DNA of 64,000 nt. Origin: JASHVB01 sp035523995. GTDB taxonomy: Bacteria; Pseudomonadota; Alphaproteobacteria; Acetobacterales; Acetobacteraceae. The position numbers were made by a program, and so were the translations under genes. Of this stretch, positions 34,545 to 43,425 are shown piece after piece; within the stretch, counting starts at the first letter, position 1; each line of letters starts with the position of its first letter. The notes under the pieces were generated by a model. That model was not told the DNA's origin. It made no database searches and worked only from the letters and a program-made list of their open reading frames with translations. The DNA lies in the NCBI GenBank assembly GCA_035523995.1, contig DATKPQ010000197.1, positions 1-64,000 on the forward strand. Direction: 5' to 3'.

Positions 34545-35360
34545 ATGAGCGCGTCAGACCAGACTGCCAGCTCTCTGTTCCGAGCCGGCAAACTCACGGA
34601 AGCCATCGCCGTGGCCCAGGCAACCCTGCGGAAGGCCCCGACCGATCTCAACGCCCGCGTGCTGTTGGCCGAATTGCTGTGCTTCGGCGGCAACCTTGAA
34701 CGGGCCGACGTGATCCTGGACGCTGCGTCCACCATCGATCCATCGAGCGCACTGGTCGTCGCGGAATTCCGTCAGCTCGTGCGGGCCGACATGGCACGGC
34801 GCCAGCTTTTCCGGGACGGCCGCGTGCCGGAATTCCTTGGCGAGCCGACGGAAACCCAGCGCCTGCAACTCGCCGCGCTGGTCGCGTGGCGGGCAGGCGA
34901 TTTGGCCGATGCCGCGCAACAGTCCGTCGCGGCCGAGGCAGCGCGCCCGCATTGCGCCGGCAAGCATAACGACACGGCCTTCGACGACATGCGCGACATC
35001 GACGACCTTCTCGCCGGCACGTTGGAAGTCCTGACCACCACCGGGAAATACTATTGGGTGCCCACCGAGCGGCTGATCAGCGTCGCATTCCATGCGCCGA
35101 AGCGGCCACGTGACCTGCTGTGGCGCCGCGCCTCGGTTTCGGTCGACGCAGGACCGGACGGCGACGTCTATGTGCCCGTGGTCTACGCCGGCGACGATAC
35201 AGCAACCGAGGCGCAGCGGCTCGGCCGGGAGACTGACTGGTTGCAAACGGAAGGCGGCCCCGTGCGCGGCGTCGGCCAGCGCGTTTTCCTGCTCGGCGAG
35301 GCAGACCTGGCGATCATGGACCTCGGCGCCCTCACGTTCACCGGCTCGGGCGGCGCATGA
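34545..35360 (+). CDS. tagJ: T6SS accessory protein TagJ (ImpE)
   Basis: A 271-aa TPR-like protein with a helical N-terminus (SLFRAGKLTEAIAVAQATLRKAP, then LNARVLLAELLCFGG) and the conserved ImpE C-terminal half (GKYYWVPTERLISVAFHAPKRPRDLLWRRA, then ETDWLQTEGGPVRGVGQRVFL). In studied systems TagJ binds TssB and affects ClpV recruitment. The ATG at 34545 was chosen on the family start and a GGGGG site. The stop overlaps the tssE start. Confidence 0.93.
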   Translation: MSASDQTASSLFRAGKLTEAIAVAQATLRKAPTDLNARVLLAELLCFGGNLERADVILDAASTIDPSSALVVAEFRQLVRADMARRQLFRDGRVPEFLGEPTETQRLQLAALVAWRAGDLADAAQQSVAAEAARPHCAGKHNDTAFDDMRDIDDLLAGTLEVLTTTGKYYWVPTERLISVAFHAPKRPRDLLWRRASVSVDAGPDGDVYVPVVYAGDDTATEAQRLGRETDWLQTEGGPVRGVGQRVFLLGEADLAIMDLGALTFTGSGGA

Positions 35361-35860
35361 GCGGACGCGTCGGCGGTCGCGGCGCGGGCAACCGCGTCCA
35401 GGCGCCATTGCTCGACCGGCTGATCGACGAAGCCCCGGACCAGACGCGCGACCCGCCAACTTCAGTGGCGGACACCATGGCCGCCTTGCGCCAATCCGTG
35501 CGACGCGACCTGGAATCGCTGCTGAACGCCCGGCGGCACTGGCGCTCATGGCCGAAATCGCTGACGGAACTTGCGACGTCGCCGGTCGGCTACGGCATTC
35601 CGGATTTCGCGTCCGGTGCGTTCAACGATGCCAAGCGGCGCGAGGAGTTGCGGCTGGAAATCGAAGACACGATCCGCCGCTTCGAACCCCGCTTCCTGTC
35701 GGTACGGGTGCATTTGGTGGACACGCAGGAGAGACTGGAAACCACGTTGCGGCTGCGGATCGACGCCGTGATGCACGCCGAGCCGGCGCCCGAGGCGGTA
35801 ACGTTCGATACAGTGGTCGACCCGACAACCGACGATGTACTGGTGCGAACAAAAGACTAG
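35357..35860 (+). CDS. tssE: T6SS baseplate protein TssE (gp25-like, ImpF)
   Basis: A 167-aa gp25/lysozyme-like baseplate wedge protein. It has the conserved LLDRLIDEAPD near the N-terminus, LRQSVRRDLESLLNARRHW, and GYGIPDF before the helical and beta C-terminus (ETTLRLRIDAVMHAEPAPEAVTFDTVVD). It overlaps tagJ by ATGA and is followed by a 153-bp gap before tssF. Confidence 0.93.
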   Translation: MSGRVGGRGAGNRVQAPLLDRLIDEAPDQTRDPPTSVADTMAALRQSVRRDLESLLNARRHWRSWPKSLTELATSPVGYGIPDFASGAFNDAKRREELRLEIEDTIRRFEPRFLSVRVHLVDTQERLETTLRLRIDAVMHAEPAPEAVTFDTVVDPTTDDVLVRTKD

Positions 35861-36013
35861 AGCTGTACTCTCTCCCACAAGCGAAGCACGGGAGTGGCGT
35901 GCCAAGAGGGTTTCTTGTTGTGGAGCCGCTGACCAACCCGTTTCCGGTTCACTGAGAGATCCTTATCAGGCAAGGGATATCCATCCGAGGCCAGGGGCTG
36001 AAGCGCATCGATC

Positions 36014-37888
36014 ATGTCCGACACTCTTCTCCCCTACTACGACCGCGAACTCGCCGCCATCAAACGCCTGGCCGCAGAGTTTGCCGATACGCACCCGAAG
36101 ATCGCCGGCCGCCTGCGGCTGTCCGCCGACGCGGTGGACGATCCGCACGTCGCGCGACTGCTCGAGGGCGTCGCCTTCCTCGCCGGCCGCGTCCACCACC
36201 GCCTTGACGACGAATTCCCCGAGCTGACCGACTCTTTGCTCGGCCTGCTTTATCCCCACTACCTCGCCCCGATGCCCTCCTGCATGGTGGTGCAACTCGA
36301 CTGCCAGGCCGATCTGGCCCTCCCTGCCCGGCTCCCCGCCGGCATCGCCATCGATACCGAACCGGTCCATGGCGACGCACTGCGCTACCACTCCACAAGC
36401 GCCGTCACACTCTGGCCGATCGAGGTGGAAAACATCCGCCTCTCCGGCCTCCCGATCGTCGCACCGCCCAACTCCGCCGCATCGGGTGCCGCCGCGGTGC
36501 TGCGCATCTCGCTGAAATGCATGTCCCCCGACATGACATTCCAGCAGCTCGGCCTGGACCGCCTGCGCTTCTTCCTGCGCGGCCCCGCCAACCAGACGCT
36601 GCCGCTGTACGAACTGCTGTGCGGCCATGCGATTTCCGTCGCCTACGCCGATTCCGCGGTCGATACCGCTCCGGTCATCGTTGCCCCCAACAATATCGCG
36701 CCCGCCGGCTTCGCCCCCGAGGAAGCCCTGCTGCCCTGGTCCGCGCGCGGCTTCTCCGGCTTTCGCCTGCTGACCGAGTACTTCGCCTTCCCGGAGAAAT
36801 TCCTGTTCGTCGACTTTGCCAAAATCGACAACAAGACGCTCGTCTCCGGCGGCAACAAGCTGGAGATTTTCGTCTACCTCGACCGCCCTGCCCCGGAACT
36901 TGAACGCAGCATCGGCCAACAAGCCCTCGCGCTCGGCTGCACCCCGCTCGTCAATCTGTTTCCGCAACGCTGCGAACCCATCCGGCTGAGCCACACAGAC
37001 ATCGAATACCGCATTGTCCCCGACGCCCGCCGCCCTCGCGCCGCCGAAGTCTGGAGCGTGGACCGCGTGCGCGAATCGCTGCCCGACGGCTCCTTCCGCC
37101 CCTGGCGTCCCTTCTACCGGCTGAGCGAATCCGAAACCGCCACCCCGCTCGGCCAAGCCGCAGCACCATCCGCCGCCATGGCCTCCAGCCCCAACACCAC
37201 CACACCGGGTGGTTTCTTCCACGTTGCCCGCCGCCCAGCGACGCCTGGCGTCCCCGGCACCGAGGTCTACCTCGCCCCTCACGACCCGCATTTCGACCCC
37301 GATAAACCCGCCGACGCCGTTCTATCGGTCGATGCGCTCTGCTTGAGCCGAGACCTGCCCGGCGACCTGCCTTTCGGCGGCGGCCGCCCCGTCCTCCGCC
37401 TGGTCGAAGGCGCGGCCGCCGTCGCTGCCATCCGCGCCGTGACCCCACCCACCCACACACTCCGCCCGCCCCTGCGCGAACGCGGCTTCTGGCGACTGAT
37501 CTCCCACCTCTCGCTCGGCCACCTCGCGGTCACCGGCGGCACCGACGGCGCCAACGCCCTGAAGGAAATCCTGCGCCTCTACGACCTGCGGGAATCCGCC
37601 GAAACTCGCAGCGCTATCGAAGCCCTCATCAGCATCTCCGCCCGCCCTGGCACCGCCCGCGCCCCGGGACGCTCCGGCGCATTCTGCCGCGGCCTCGACG
37701 TCACGCTCGAATTCGAACCGCGCACCTGGCAAGCCTCAGGCCTCTACCTCCTGGCCTCCGTCCTGGAACACTTCCTCGCCTTGCACGGTACTATCAACAG
37801 CTTCACCCGCACTGCCGTCACCCTCCGCGGCCGCCCCGGCACCGCCGCTACCTGGCCCGCCCGCAGCGGCACCCGCGTGCTCGCATGA
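36014..37888 (+). CDS. tssF: T6SS baseplate protein TssF (ImpG)
   Basis: A 624-aa wedge protein with the family start LLPYYDRELAAIKRLAAEFADTHPKIAGRLRL and LLEGVAFLAGRVHHRLDDEFPELTDSLLGLLYPHYLAP. The C-terminus is the conserved LSLGHLAV..GGTDGANALKEILRLYD region ending in a FTRTAVTLRGRPG segment. TssF and TssG with TssE form the baseplate wedge around VgrG. Codons here are richer in C-ending and CCG/GCC forms than in tssG after it, whose wobble base is more often G. Confidence 0.95.
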   Translation: MSDTLLPYYDRELAAIKRLAAEFADTHPKIAGRLRLSADAVDDPHVARLLEGVAFLAGRVHHRLDDEFPELTDSLLGLLYPHYLAPMPSCMVVQLDCQADLALPARLPAGIAIDTEPVHGDALRYHSTSAVTLWPIEVENIRLSGLPIVAPPNSAASGAAAVLRISLKCMSPDMTFQQLGLDRLRFFLRGPANQTLPLYELLCGHAISVAYADSAVDTAPVIVAPNNIAPAGFAPEEALLPWSARGFSGFRLLTEYFAFPEKFLFVDFAKIDNKTLVSGGNKLEIFVYLDRPAPELERSIGQQALALGCTPLVNLFPQRCEPIRLSHTDIEYRIVPDARRPRAAEVWSVDRVRESLPDGSFRPWRPFYRLSESETATPLGQAAAPSAAMASSPNTTTPGGFFHVARRPATPGVPGTEVYLAPHDPHFDPDKPADAVLSVDALCLSRDLPGDLPFGGGRPVLRLVEGAAAVAAIRAVTPPTHTLRPPLRERGFWRLISHLSLGHLAVTGGTDGANALKEILRLYDLRESAETRSAIEALISISARPGTARAPGRSGAFCRGLDVTLEFEPRTWQASGLYLLASVLEHFLALHGTINSFTRTAVTLRGRPGTAATWPARSGTRVLA

Positions 37889-37904
37889 CAGCGGTGTGTG
37901 GAGT

Positions 37905-38060
37905 GGCAAAGAAGGCCAGAGGGGCTTTGCCGCGCTGGCCCCACCACCAAGAGGCGACGCCCCTTGGAACCCATCCTCGCCAAGTGAAAGGGCTCCAGGG
38001 GACGACGGTCCCCTGGCAGGGCGTCAAGGGAGACAGCATCCCCCTCGCCTTGCTTCCTCA
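37905..38060. repeat. Palindromic intergenic repeat between tssF and tssG
   Basis: A 196-bp gap holds several inverted stretches. The clearest is a perfect 9-bp stem at 37995-38003 and 38008-38016 (CCAGGGGAC with GTCCCCTGG, 4-nt loop), and GGGGC-rich arms flank it. The design, paired GGGGC/GCCCC blocks with CCTTGGA-like edges, is a common repeat type in Acetobacteraceae as far as I recall. Confidence 0.6.
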
Positions 38061-38084
38061 CCCCACAAACCATGGGCCACGGGC

Positions 38085-39131
38085 ATGAGGGCGCGCTCCG
38101 TGCTGGCTGGGCTGGCGGCGGCGCCGAGGCGGTTTCGGTTTGATGCGGCGGTGCGGGTGCTGGCCAGGGCCAGGCGGTCGGATGATCCGGCTGAGGTGAT
38201 GCGGTTTCGAACGCCGAGTGGCCTGGTTTATCCGTCGGCGGATGTGCTGGAGGTGGATGCGCGTGGGCCGCAGCCAGAGCTGACGGTCGGAATGATGGGG
38301 CTGACCGGTCCCTCGGGCGTACTGCCGCGCTCGTATACCGAAATCGTCACGCAGACGCGGCGCAATCGATCAACGGCGCTGCACGAATTCCTGGATCTGC
38401 TGGGGCATCGCTTTGTCGGGTTCTTCGCGCGCGCCGCGATGAAGTATCGGCCGGCCCGGGCAGCCGAGGCAGCCGCGCTGCGGCGGCCAGAGGCGACGGA
38501 CCTCGTGACACAGACCCTGCTGGCGCTCACCGGGTTTGGCACCGGGCATTTGTCCCCGCGATTGCTGATGGGGATCGATCCGATCCTGCATTATGCCGGA
38601 ATATTCGCAATGCGCCCGCGCTCGGCGGATCGGCTGGGGGCGATGCTGTCCGACTGGCTGGGGATGCGGGTGCAGGTGGAGGAGTTCGCCGGTGCCTGGC
38701 TGAATCTGCCAGTGGACCAGCGGACACGCATTGGCGCGGCGGGAGCCTTTAGCCGGCTCGGTGTCGACGCGGCGGCGGGCGTGCGTGCGTGGGATCCGCA
38801 GGCGCGGTTTGTGCTGCGGATCGGGCCGCTGGACCGCGCCGGGTTCGAGCAATTGCTGCCGGACCGCCTGGCGCTGCATCGGCTGGTGGCGTTGACCCGC
38901 GCCTATGTCGGGTTCGAGCTCGGCTTCGCGGTCAACCCGGTGCTCGCCGCCCCTGACATCCCGCCGTTGCGTCTGGGTGGCGACGGCGCCTCGCGGCCGC
39001 AATTGGGCTGGAATACATGGCTGCCCGACACGCCTGGCTCGATGCGGCCGCGCGCTGATGCCGCGGACGCCCTGTTCGAAGCCGAGGTGATCGAGGCACA
39101 GCGCATCATCGAGCGAGGCGCGGTGGCATGA
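38085..39131 (+). CDS. tssG: T6SS baseplate protein TssG (ImpH)
   Basis: A 348-aa wedge protein. Family features are the RFRFDAAVRVLARAR start region, VMRFRTPSGLVYPSADV, MMGLTGPSGVLPRSYTE, LHEFLDLLGHRFVGFFARAAMKYR and the C-terminal ARLGWNTWL-like end (here PQLGWNTWLP). The ATG at 38085 was chosen because longer reading frames only translate the upstream repeat. Its stop overlaps the start of a methyltransferase gene. Confidence 0.93.
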   Translation: MRARSVLAGLAAAPRRFRFDAAVRVLARARRSDDPAEVMRFRTPSGLVYPSADVLEVDARGPQPELTVGMMGLTGPSGVLPRSYTEIVTQTRRNRSTALHEFLDLLGHRFVGFFARAAMKYRPARAAEAAALRRPEATDLVTQTLLALTGFGTGHLSPRLLMGIDPILHYAGIFAMRPRSADRLGAMLSDWLGMRVQVEEFAGAWLNLPVDQRTRIGAAGAFSRLGVDAAAGVRAWDPQARFVLRIGPLDRAGFEQLLPDRLALHRLVALTRAYVGFELGFAVNPVLAAPDIPPLRLGGDGASRPQLGWNTWLPDTPGSMRPRADAADALFEAEVIEAQRIIERGAVA

Positions 39132-40633
39132 GCGGTTGGGGCGGCGGCTATGTGACAGACGTTGCGTATGTGACGGGGTGGCAACGCGAACAATCGCCGC
39201 TGATCATGGCGCTCGCCTGTCTGCTGGGCGGGGTGGCTGCACCGATGCCCGGTCCAGATGACGCGGTAAGTTACCTGGAACTCGGTTGCGGCCATGGTTT
39301 CGGAGCGATGGCGATCGCAGCGAGCAACCCCTGCTGGCGAATCACCGCCATCGATTTCAATCCGGCGCATATCGTCGCCGCGCGTGAACGGGCGGCAGAA
39401 GCCGGGCTCGACAACATCGCATTCATTGAAGCAGATCTGGCGACGCTGGCCGACGATGCGGCCGCGCATTCAATTCCGATGGCGGATTTTGCGTCGCTCC
39501 ATGGCGTCTGGTCATGGGTGCCGGCTTCAGTGCGAGCGGGCATTGTGAGATTGTTGCGCGACAAGGTGCGACCGGGCGGAGCAATACATGTCAGCTACAA
39601 TGCGCTTCCGGCCTGGGGCAACGCGCTCGGTTTTCAGCGTCTGTTACGCTCTGTCGGCCGCCAGCGTGCCGGCCGCAGTGACCGCCAGGCGGGAGAGGGC
39701 CTCAAGTTCATCCACGAATTGTACGCCGCCGAGGCCTTGCAACTGCGCCGATCGTATATCGTGCAGGCACTGATCAAGGGGCTGGATGCATTGCCTCTGA
39801 GCTATTTGACGCACGAGTACATGAACGAGTCGTGGTCGCCGTGCTTCATGGCGGACGTGGCCGAAGCGATGGCGGACGCCAAGCTGGAATGGGCCGGCTC
39901 GGCAAGCCTGGTGGAAAACTTTGCCGAACTGGCATTGACCGAGCAACAGCGGACGCTGATGCGGCAATACGATGACCCGCTGCTGCGGGAGTTGATCAAG
40001 GACCACTGCGTAGAGCGAACGCTGCGCCACGACGTTTATGTCCGTGGTGCCCGGCCGCTGTCGCCGCCACAGCGGGATGCCGCGCTCGCCTCGCTGTCGA
40101 TCGGGTTGAACATTCCGCCGCAGGACTTGCCGCTGGAAGCCGAATTTCCGGCCGGAAAGGGCGAGCTGAACCCGAAATTCTACCAGCCGATCGCCCGTGC
40201 CCTGGCGGATGGCCCACGACGCGTTGGAGACTTGCTGCAATTGCCCGAAATAGAGGGCAGGCGCGACAACCCGGCCGAGTTGGTTGGCATCCTGGTGGGC
40301 TCGGCCCTGGCTGACCCTGTCTTGCGGCCGTCGGCGCCGCCCTTGCCGGCAGCCGGCCGTTTCAATACGATGGCAGCACGTTGGCTGATGCAGACCGAAC
40401 CGCCGGAACGCCCGGTGGCGGCGGCAAGCTACCGGATGGGCATGCCGGCGCCGGCTTCTGTGCTCGACCTTGTCGTGCTCGAGCGCAGCATGGCTGGTGA
40501 AGGAAGTGTGGATGCCCTGGTGCAGCACGTGACGGAGATCGCCAACGTCACGAACGAGGCGAAGCTGCGGGAGGCCTTGACCGGTTCAATCGAAACGCGG
40601 ATGCCCCGCCTGCGGGCCGCCGGAGTCCTGTGA
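39128..40633 (+). CDS. SAM-dependent methyltransferase with methyltransferase regulatory domain, coupled to tssG
   Basis: A 501-aa protein. The class I methyltransferase domain (residues about 30-190) has motif I LELGCGHGFG, motif II ITAIDFNP and motif IV-like MADFASLHGVWSWV. The middle (about 220-330; PLSYLTHEYMNESWSPCFMADVAEAM, then ARPLS) matches the methyltransferase regulatory domain family. A C-terminal winged-helix-like region follows. The ATG lies within the tssG stop (ATGA), so it is translated with the T6SS baseplate operon and is its last gene. The methyl acceptor is unknown; a T6SS component, an effector or an envelope protein are candidates. Confidence 0.88.
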   Translation: MSGWGGGYVTDVAYVTGWQREQSPLIMALACLLGGVAAPMPGPDDAVSYLELGCGHGFGAMAIAASNPCWRITAIDFNPAHIVAARERAAEAGLDNIAFIEADLATLADDAAAHSIPMADFASLHGVWSWVPASVRAGIVRLLRDKVRPGGAIHVSYNALPAWGNALGFQRLLRSVGRQRAGRSDRQAGEGLKFIHELYAAEALQLRRSYIVQALIKGLDALPLSYLTHEYMNESWSPCFMADVAEAMADAKLEWAGSASLVENFAELALTEQQRTLMRQYDDPLLRELIKDHCVERTLRHDVYVRGARPLSPPQRDAALASLSIGLNIPPQDLPLEAEFPAGKGELNPKFYQPIARALADGPRRVGDLLQLPEIEGRRDNPAELVGILVGSALADPVLRPSAPPLPAAGRFNTMAARWLMQTEPPERPVAAASYRMGMPAPASVLDLVVLERSMAGEGSVDALVQHVTEIANVTNEAKLREALTGSIETRMPRLRAAGVL

Positions 40634-40704
40634 GGGCCATTTCCGCAGGCAGGGAATCATTTCAATTTTTTCGCCAGGGATAATTCTCGTGCTATAGGGA
40701 TGCG

Positions 40705-41346
40705 ATGCGTGACGACTGGAGGAGACTGACCGTGCGCAGCTTCATTGCACCTATCATCATGGTTCCGTTGGTGTTCGCAGCCGTGCCGGCCTTCGCGCAG
40801 AGCAATCCTTCGGCAGACCAGATCATCAATTCTCTCAAACCCACCGGCAACCTGACCGGCGGCGGTACGCGGGGCATTCGCCTGGCACCACCCAGCGGTC
40901 AGACGGCGTCGCCGCAGCAGGTGATGCCGGCGGCGACCGGTGCGCCGCACATCGCCACGACGCGACCCGCACCGGCCGCCGCGGCGGAGAGCGCGGCACC
41001 GTCTGTCAACCTGACGGTCGATTTTGCGAACGGCTCAGCCACGCTGACTCCGAAGGCGATGGCCACGCTGGACCAGCTTGGCAGGGCGTTGTCGAGCAGT
41101 GAACTGGCCAGCTACCGCTTCCGGGTGGAGGGTCACACCGACACCGTCGGGTCACAGGCTTACAATCGGGCGCTGTCGCAGCAGCGTGCCAACGCGGTGG
41201 TGAGCTATATCGAGAGCAAGTACGGGGTTCCAGCGTCTCGGCTGCAAGCGGTAGGGATGGGTGAGAAGGGCTTGCTGGTACCGACCCCACCGCAGACCCC
41301 GGAGCCGCGTAACCGCCGCGTCGAGGTGATCAACCTGGGCGCGTGA
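40705..41346 (+). CDS. OmpA family protein
   Basis: A 213-aa exported protein with a signal peptide (cleavage likely after AFA near residue 31), a short Pro/Ala linker and a C-terminal OmpA-like peptidoglycan-binding domain (VDFANGSATLTPKAMATLDQLGRAL, then FRVEGHTDTVGSQAYN, LSQQRANAVVSYI and RNRRVEVINL). It lies 71 bp after the T6SS methyltransferase on the same strand, with AT-rich DNA between. Whether it serves the T6SS (like TagL) or is a general envelope protein is unclear, since TssL already has its own OmpA domain. A GTG at 40732 is a possible alternative start. Confidence 0.85.
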   Translation: MRDDWRRLTVRSFIAPIIMVPLVFAAVPAFAQSNPSADQIINSLKPTGNLTGGGTRGIRLAPPSGQTASPQQVMPAATGAPHIATTRPAPAAAAESAAPSVNLTVDFANGSATLTPKAMATLDQLGRALSSSELASYRFRVEGHTDTVGSQAYNRALSQQRANAVVSYIESKYGVPASRLQAVGMGEKGLLVPTPPQTPEPRNRRVEVINLGA

Positions 41347-41400
41347 CGCTGGCACAGGATTCGGCTTCGGATCGATAGGTACAGCGCGCTTGCGGCGGCG

Positions 41401-43425
41401 CTAGATTGTGACCGCACCCGGAAAATGGCACGCCACGCGATGCCCGGCGTCCGACTCGCGCAGCGTCGGCGCTTCTGCCGCGCAGCGCGGTGTTGCGGAG
41501 GGACAGCGGGTTCGGAAGCGGCAGCCAGAGGGCGGGTTCAGGGGGCTCGGCACCTCGCCGGTAAGGCGGATACGGCCGCGTGCTTCGGCGGCGTGGAGCG
41601 TCGGCACGGCAGAGATCAAGCTGGCCGTGTAGGGATGCAGCGGGCGCCGGAACAATACATCTGCCGGCGCGGTTTCCACCACGCGGCCTAGGTACAGCAC
41701 GACGATGCGATCCGAGATGTGGCGCACCACCGCAAGGTCGTGAGCAATGATCAGGTAGGTCAGGCGCAGGCGTTCCTGCAGGCCGATCATCAGGTTGATG
41801 ATCTGCGCCTGGATATTGACATCGAGTGCCGAAATGGGCTCGTCGCCGACGATGAATGTCGGCTCAACCGAGAGGGCGCGCGCGATCGAAATGCGCTGAC
41901 GCTGGCCACCGGAAAATTCGTGTGGAAAGCGCTGCGCCGCGGCAGGCGGCAGGCCGACGAGGTGCAACAATGCGGCGACACGGTTACGCGCATCGGTTGC
42001 GTTGTGTGCGATGCCGTGCAGGCGTAGCGGGCCAGCGAGAATTTCACCCACGGTCATGCGCGGATTCAAAGATGCGTAGGGATCCTGGAAGATCATCTGC
42101 ATCCGCCGCCGCAACGGCCGGATCGCGCGTTGCGATGCGTGGGAAATGTCGATTCCGTCGAACGCCACGCGGCCGGCGGTCGGTTCTTCCAGCCGCATGA
42201 CCACGCGGGCCAGCGTCGATTTGCCGCAGCCGGATTCGCCAACCAGCCCGACTGTTTCGCCAGGAAATACTTGCAGATCCACGCCGTCGATCGCGCGCAG
42301 CACGCGCTGGGGTTCCAGGAAATTCTCGCGCGGCAGGGAAAAATGCTTGGAGAGGCCTTGCACATCGAGCAACGGGCGAGGCGCGGCATCGGGGCGGGGC
42401 ACGGGTTCCGTGGCGCGCGGCCGCGGTGGCACCAGCGGCGCACCGCCCTGCGTGACCCAGCAGCGCGCGCTGCGGCCCGGCGCAACGGGCAGAAGCGCCG
42501 GGTGTGCAGCGCAGGCATCGATCGCGAAAGGGCAGCGGGCGCGGAAGCGGCAGCCTTCGGGCCAGGCGCGCGCGTCGGGCGGTTGGCCCTCGATCGTTGC
42601 CAGCCTCCGGTCGCCGCCGGTCCCGCTATCCATCCGCGGCGCAGCGTGCAAAAGCGCCCAGGTATAGGGATGGCGAGGGTCGGACAGCAGTTCCTGCGGG
42701 CTGCCTTCCTCCACCACTTCGCCCGCGTACATCACCAGGACTCGAGAGCAGATCGTGGCAATCACACCGAGATCGTGGCTGATCAGGATGACAGCGGTTC
42801 CAAGGTCTTCATTCAATGCGCGCAGCAGGTCGAGAATCTGTGCCTGGATGGTAACGTCCAGTGCGGTCGTGGGTTCGTCGGCCAGGATCAGCGACGGGGT
42901 GTTGGAAAAGCCCATCGCCAGCATCACGCGCTGGCGCATCCCGCCGGAGAACTGATGCGGCCACGAATCGAGCACCTGCTCCGGGCCGGGGATTCCCATG
43001 CGCCCCAGCAGTTCCGCCGCACGGCTGCGTGCCGCGCCGGGGGTGAAGCGGCCATGCGCTGTCATTGTCTCGATCAATTGCTGCGAGATGCGCAGCACGG
43101 GGTTCAAGGACGTCATCGGGTCCTGGAACACCATCGCGATTTCGGCGCCGCGAACGTCGCGCAGTTCGTCTTCGGATAGCGCCGTGATCTCCTGGCCGCG
43201 GAAACGGATCGATCCGGCGACGATGCGCGCCGGCTCCTCCAGCAGGTTCATGATCGACTTCGCGGCGACGCTCTTGCCCGAGCCGGATTCGCCGACGATC
43301 CCCAGCGTCTCGCCCTTGTTCAACGTGAAGCTGACGCCATCGACGGCGCGCACCACGCCGGCATCGGTGAAGAACCAGGTGCGCAGGTCGCTGACGTGCA
43401 GAAGTGGTTCAGCGGCGTCTGGCAT
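41401..43425 (-). CDS. Dipeptide/oligopeptide ABC transporter ATP-binding protein (fused DppD-DppF)
   Basis: A 674-aa protein with two complete ABC ATPase domains. The first has Walker A GESGSGKS (45-52) and signature FSGGMRQRV, and ends in an oligopeptide-type Cys-rich tail (CRFRARCPFA). The second has Walker A GESGCGKS near residue 398 and signature FSGGQRQRI, with its own Cys-rich tail. Such fusions replace the separate DppD and DppF subunits. It overlaps the permease gene by 17 bp and is the last gene of the minus-strand operon. Confidence 0.95.
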   Translation of the reverse strand: MPDAAEPLLHVSDLRTWFFTDAGVVRAVDGVSFTLNKGETLGIVGESGSGKSVAAKSIMNLLEEPARIVAGSIRFRGQEITALSEDELRDVRGAEIAMVFQDPMTSLNPVLRISQQLIETMTAHGRFTPGAARSRAAELLGRMGIPGPEQVLDSWPHQFSGGMRQRVMLAMGFSNTPSLILADEPTTALDVTIQAQILDLLRALNEDLGTAVILISHDLGVIATICSRVLVMYAGEVVEEGSPQELLSDPRHPYTWALLHAAPRMDSGTGGDRRLATIEGQPPDARAWPEGCRFRARCPFAIDACAAHPALLPVAPGRSARCWVTQGGAPLVPPRPRATEPVPRPDAAPRPLLDVQGLSKHFSLPRENFLEPQRVLRAIDGVDLQVFPGETVGLVGESGCGKSTLARVVMRLEEPTAGRVAFDGIDISHASQRAIRPLRRRMQMIFQDPYASLNPRMTVGEILAGPLRLHGIAHNATDARNRVAALLHLVGLPPAAAQRFPHEFSGGQRQRISIARALSVEPTFIVGDEPISALDVNIQAQIINLMIGLQERLRLTYLIIAHDLAVVRHISDRIVVLYLGRVVETAPADVLFRRPLHPYTASLISAVPTLHAAEARGRIRLTGEVPSPLNPPSGCRFRTRCPSATPRCAAEAPTLRESDAGHRVACHFPGAVTI

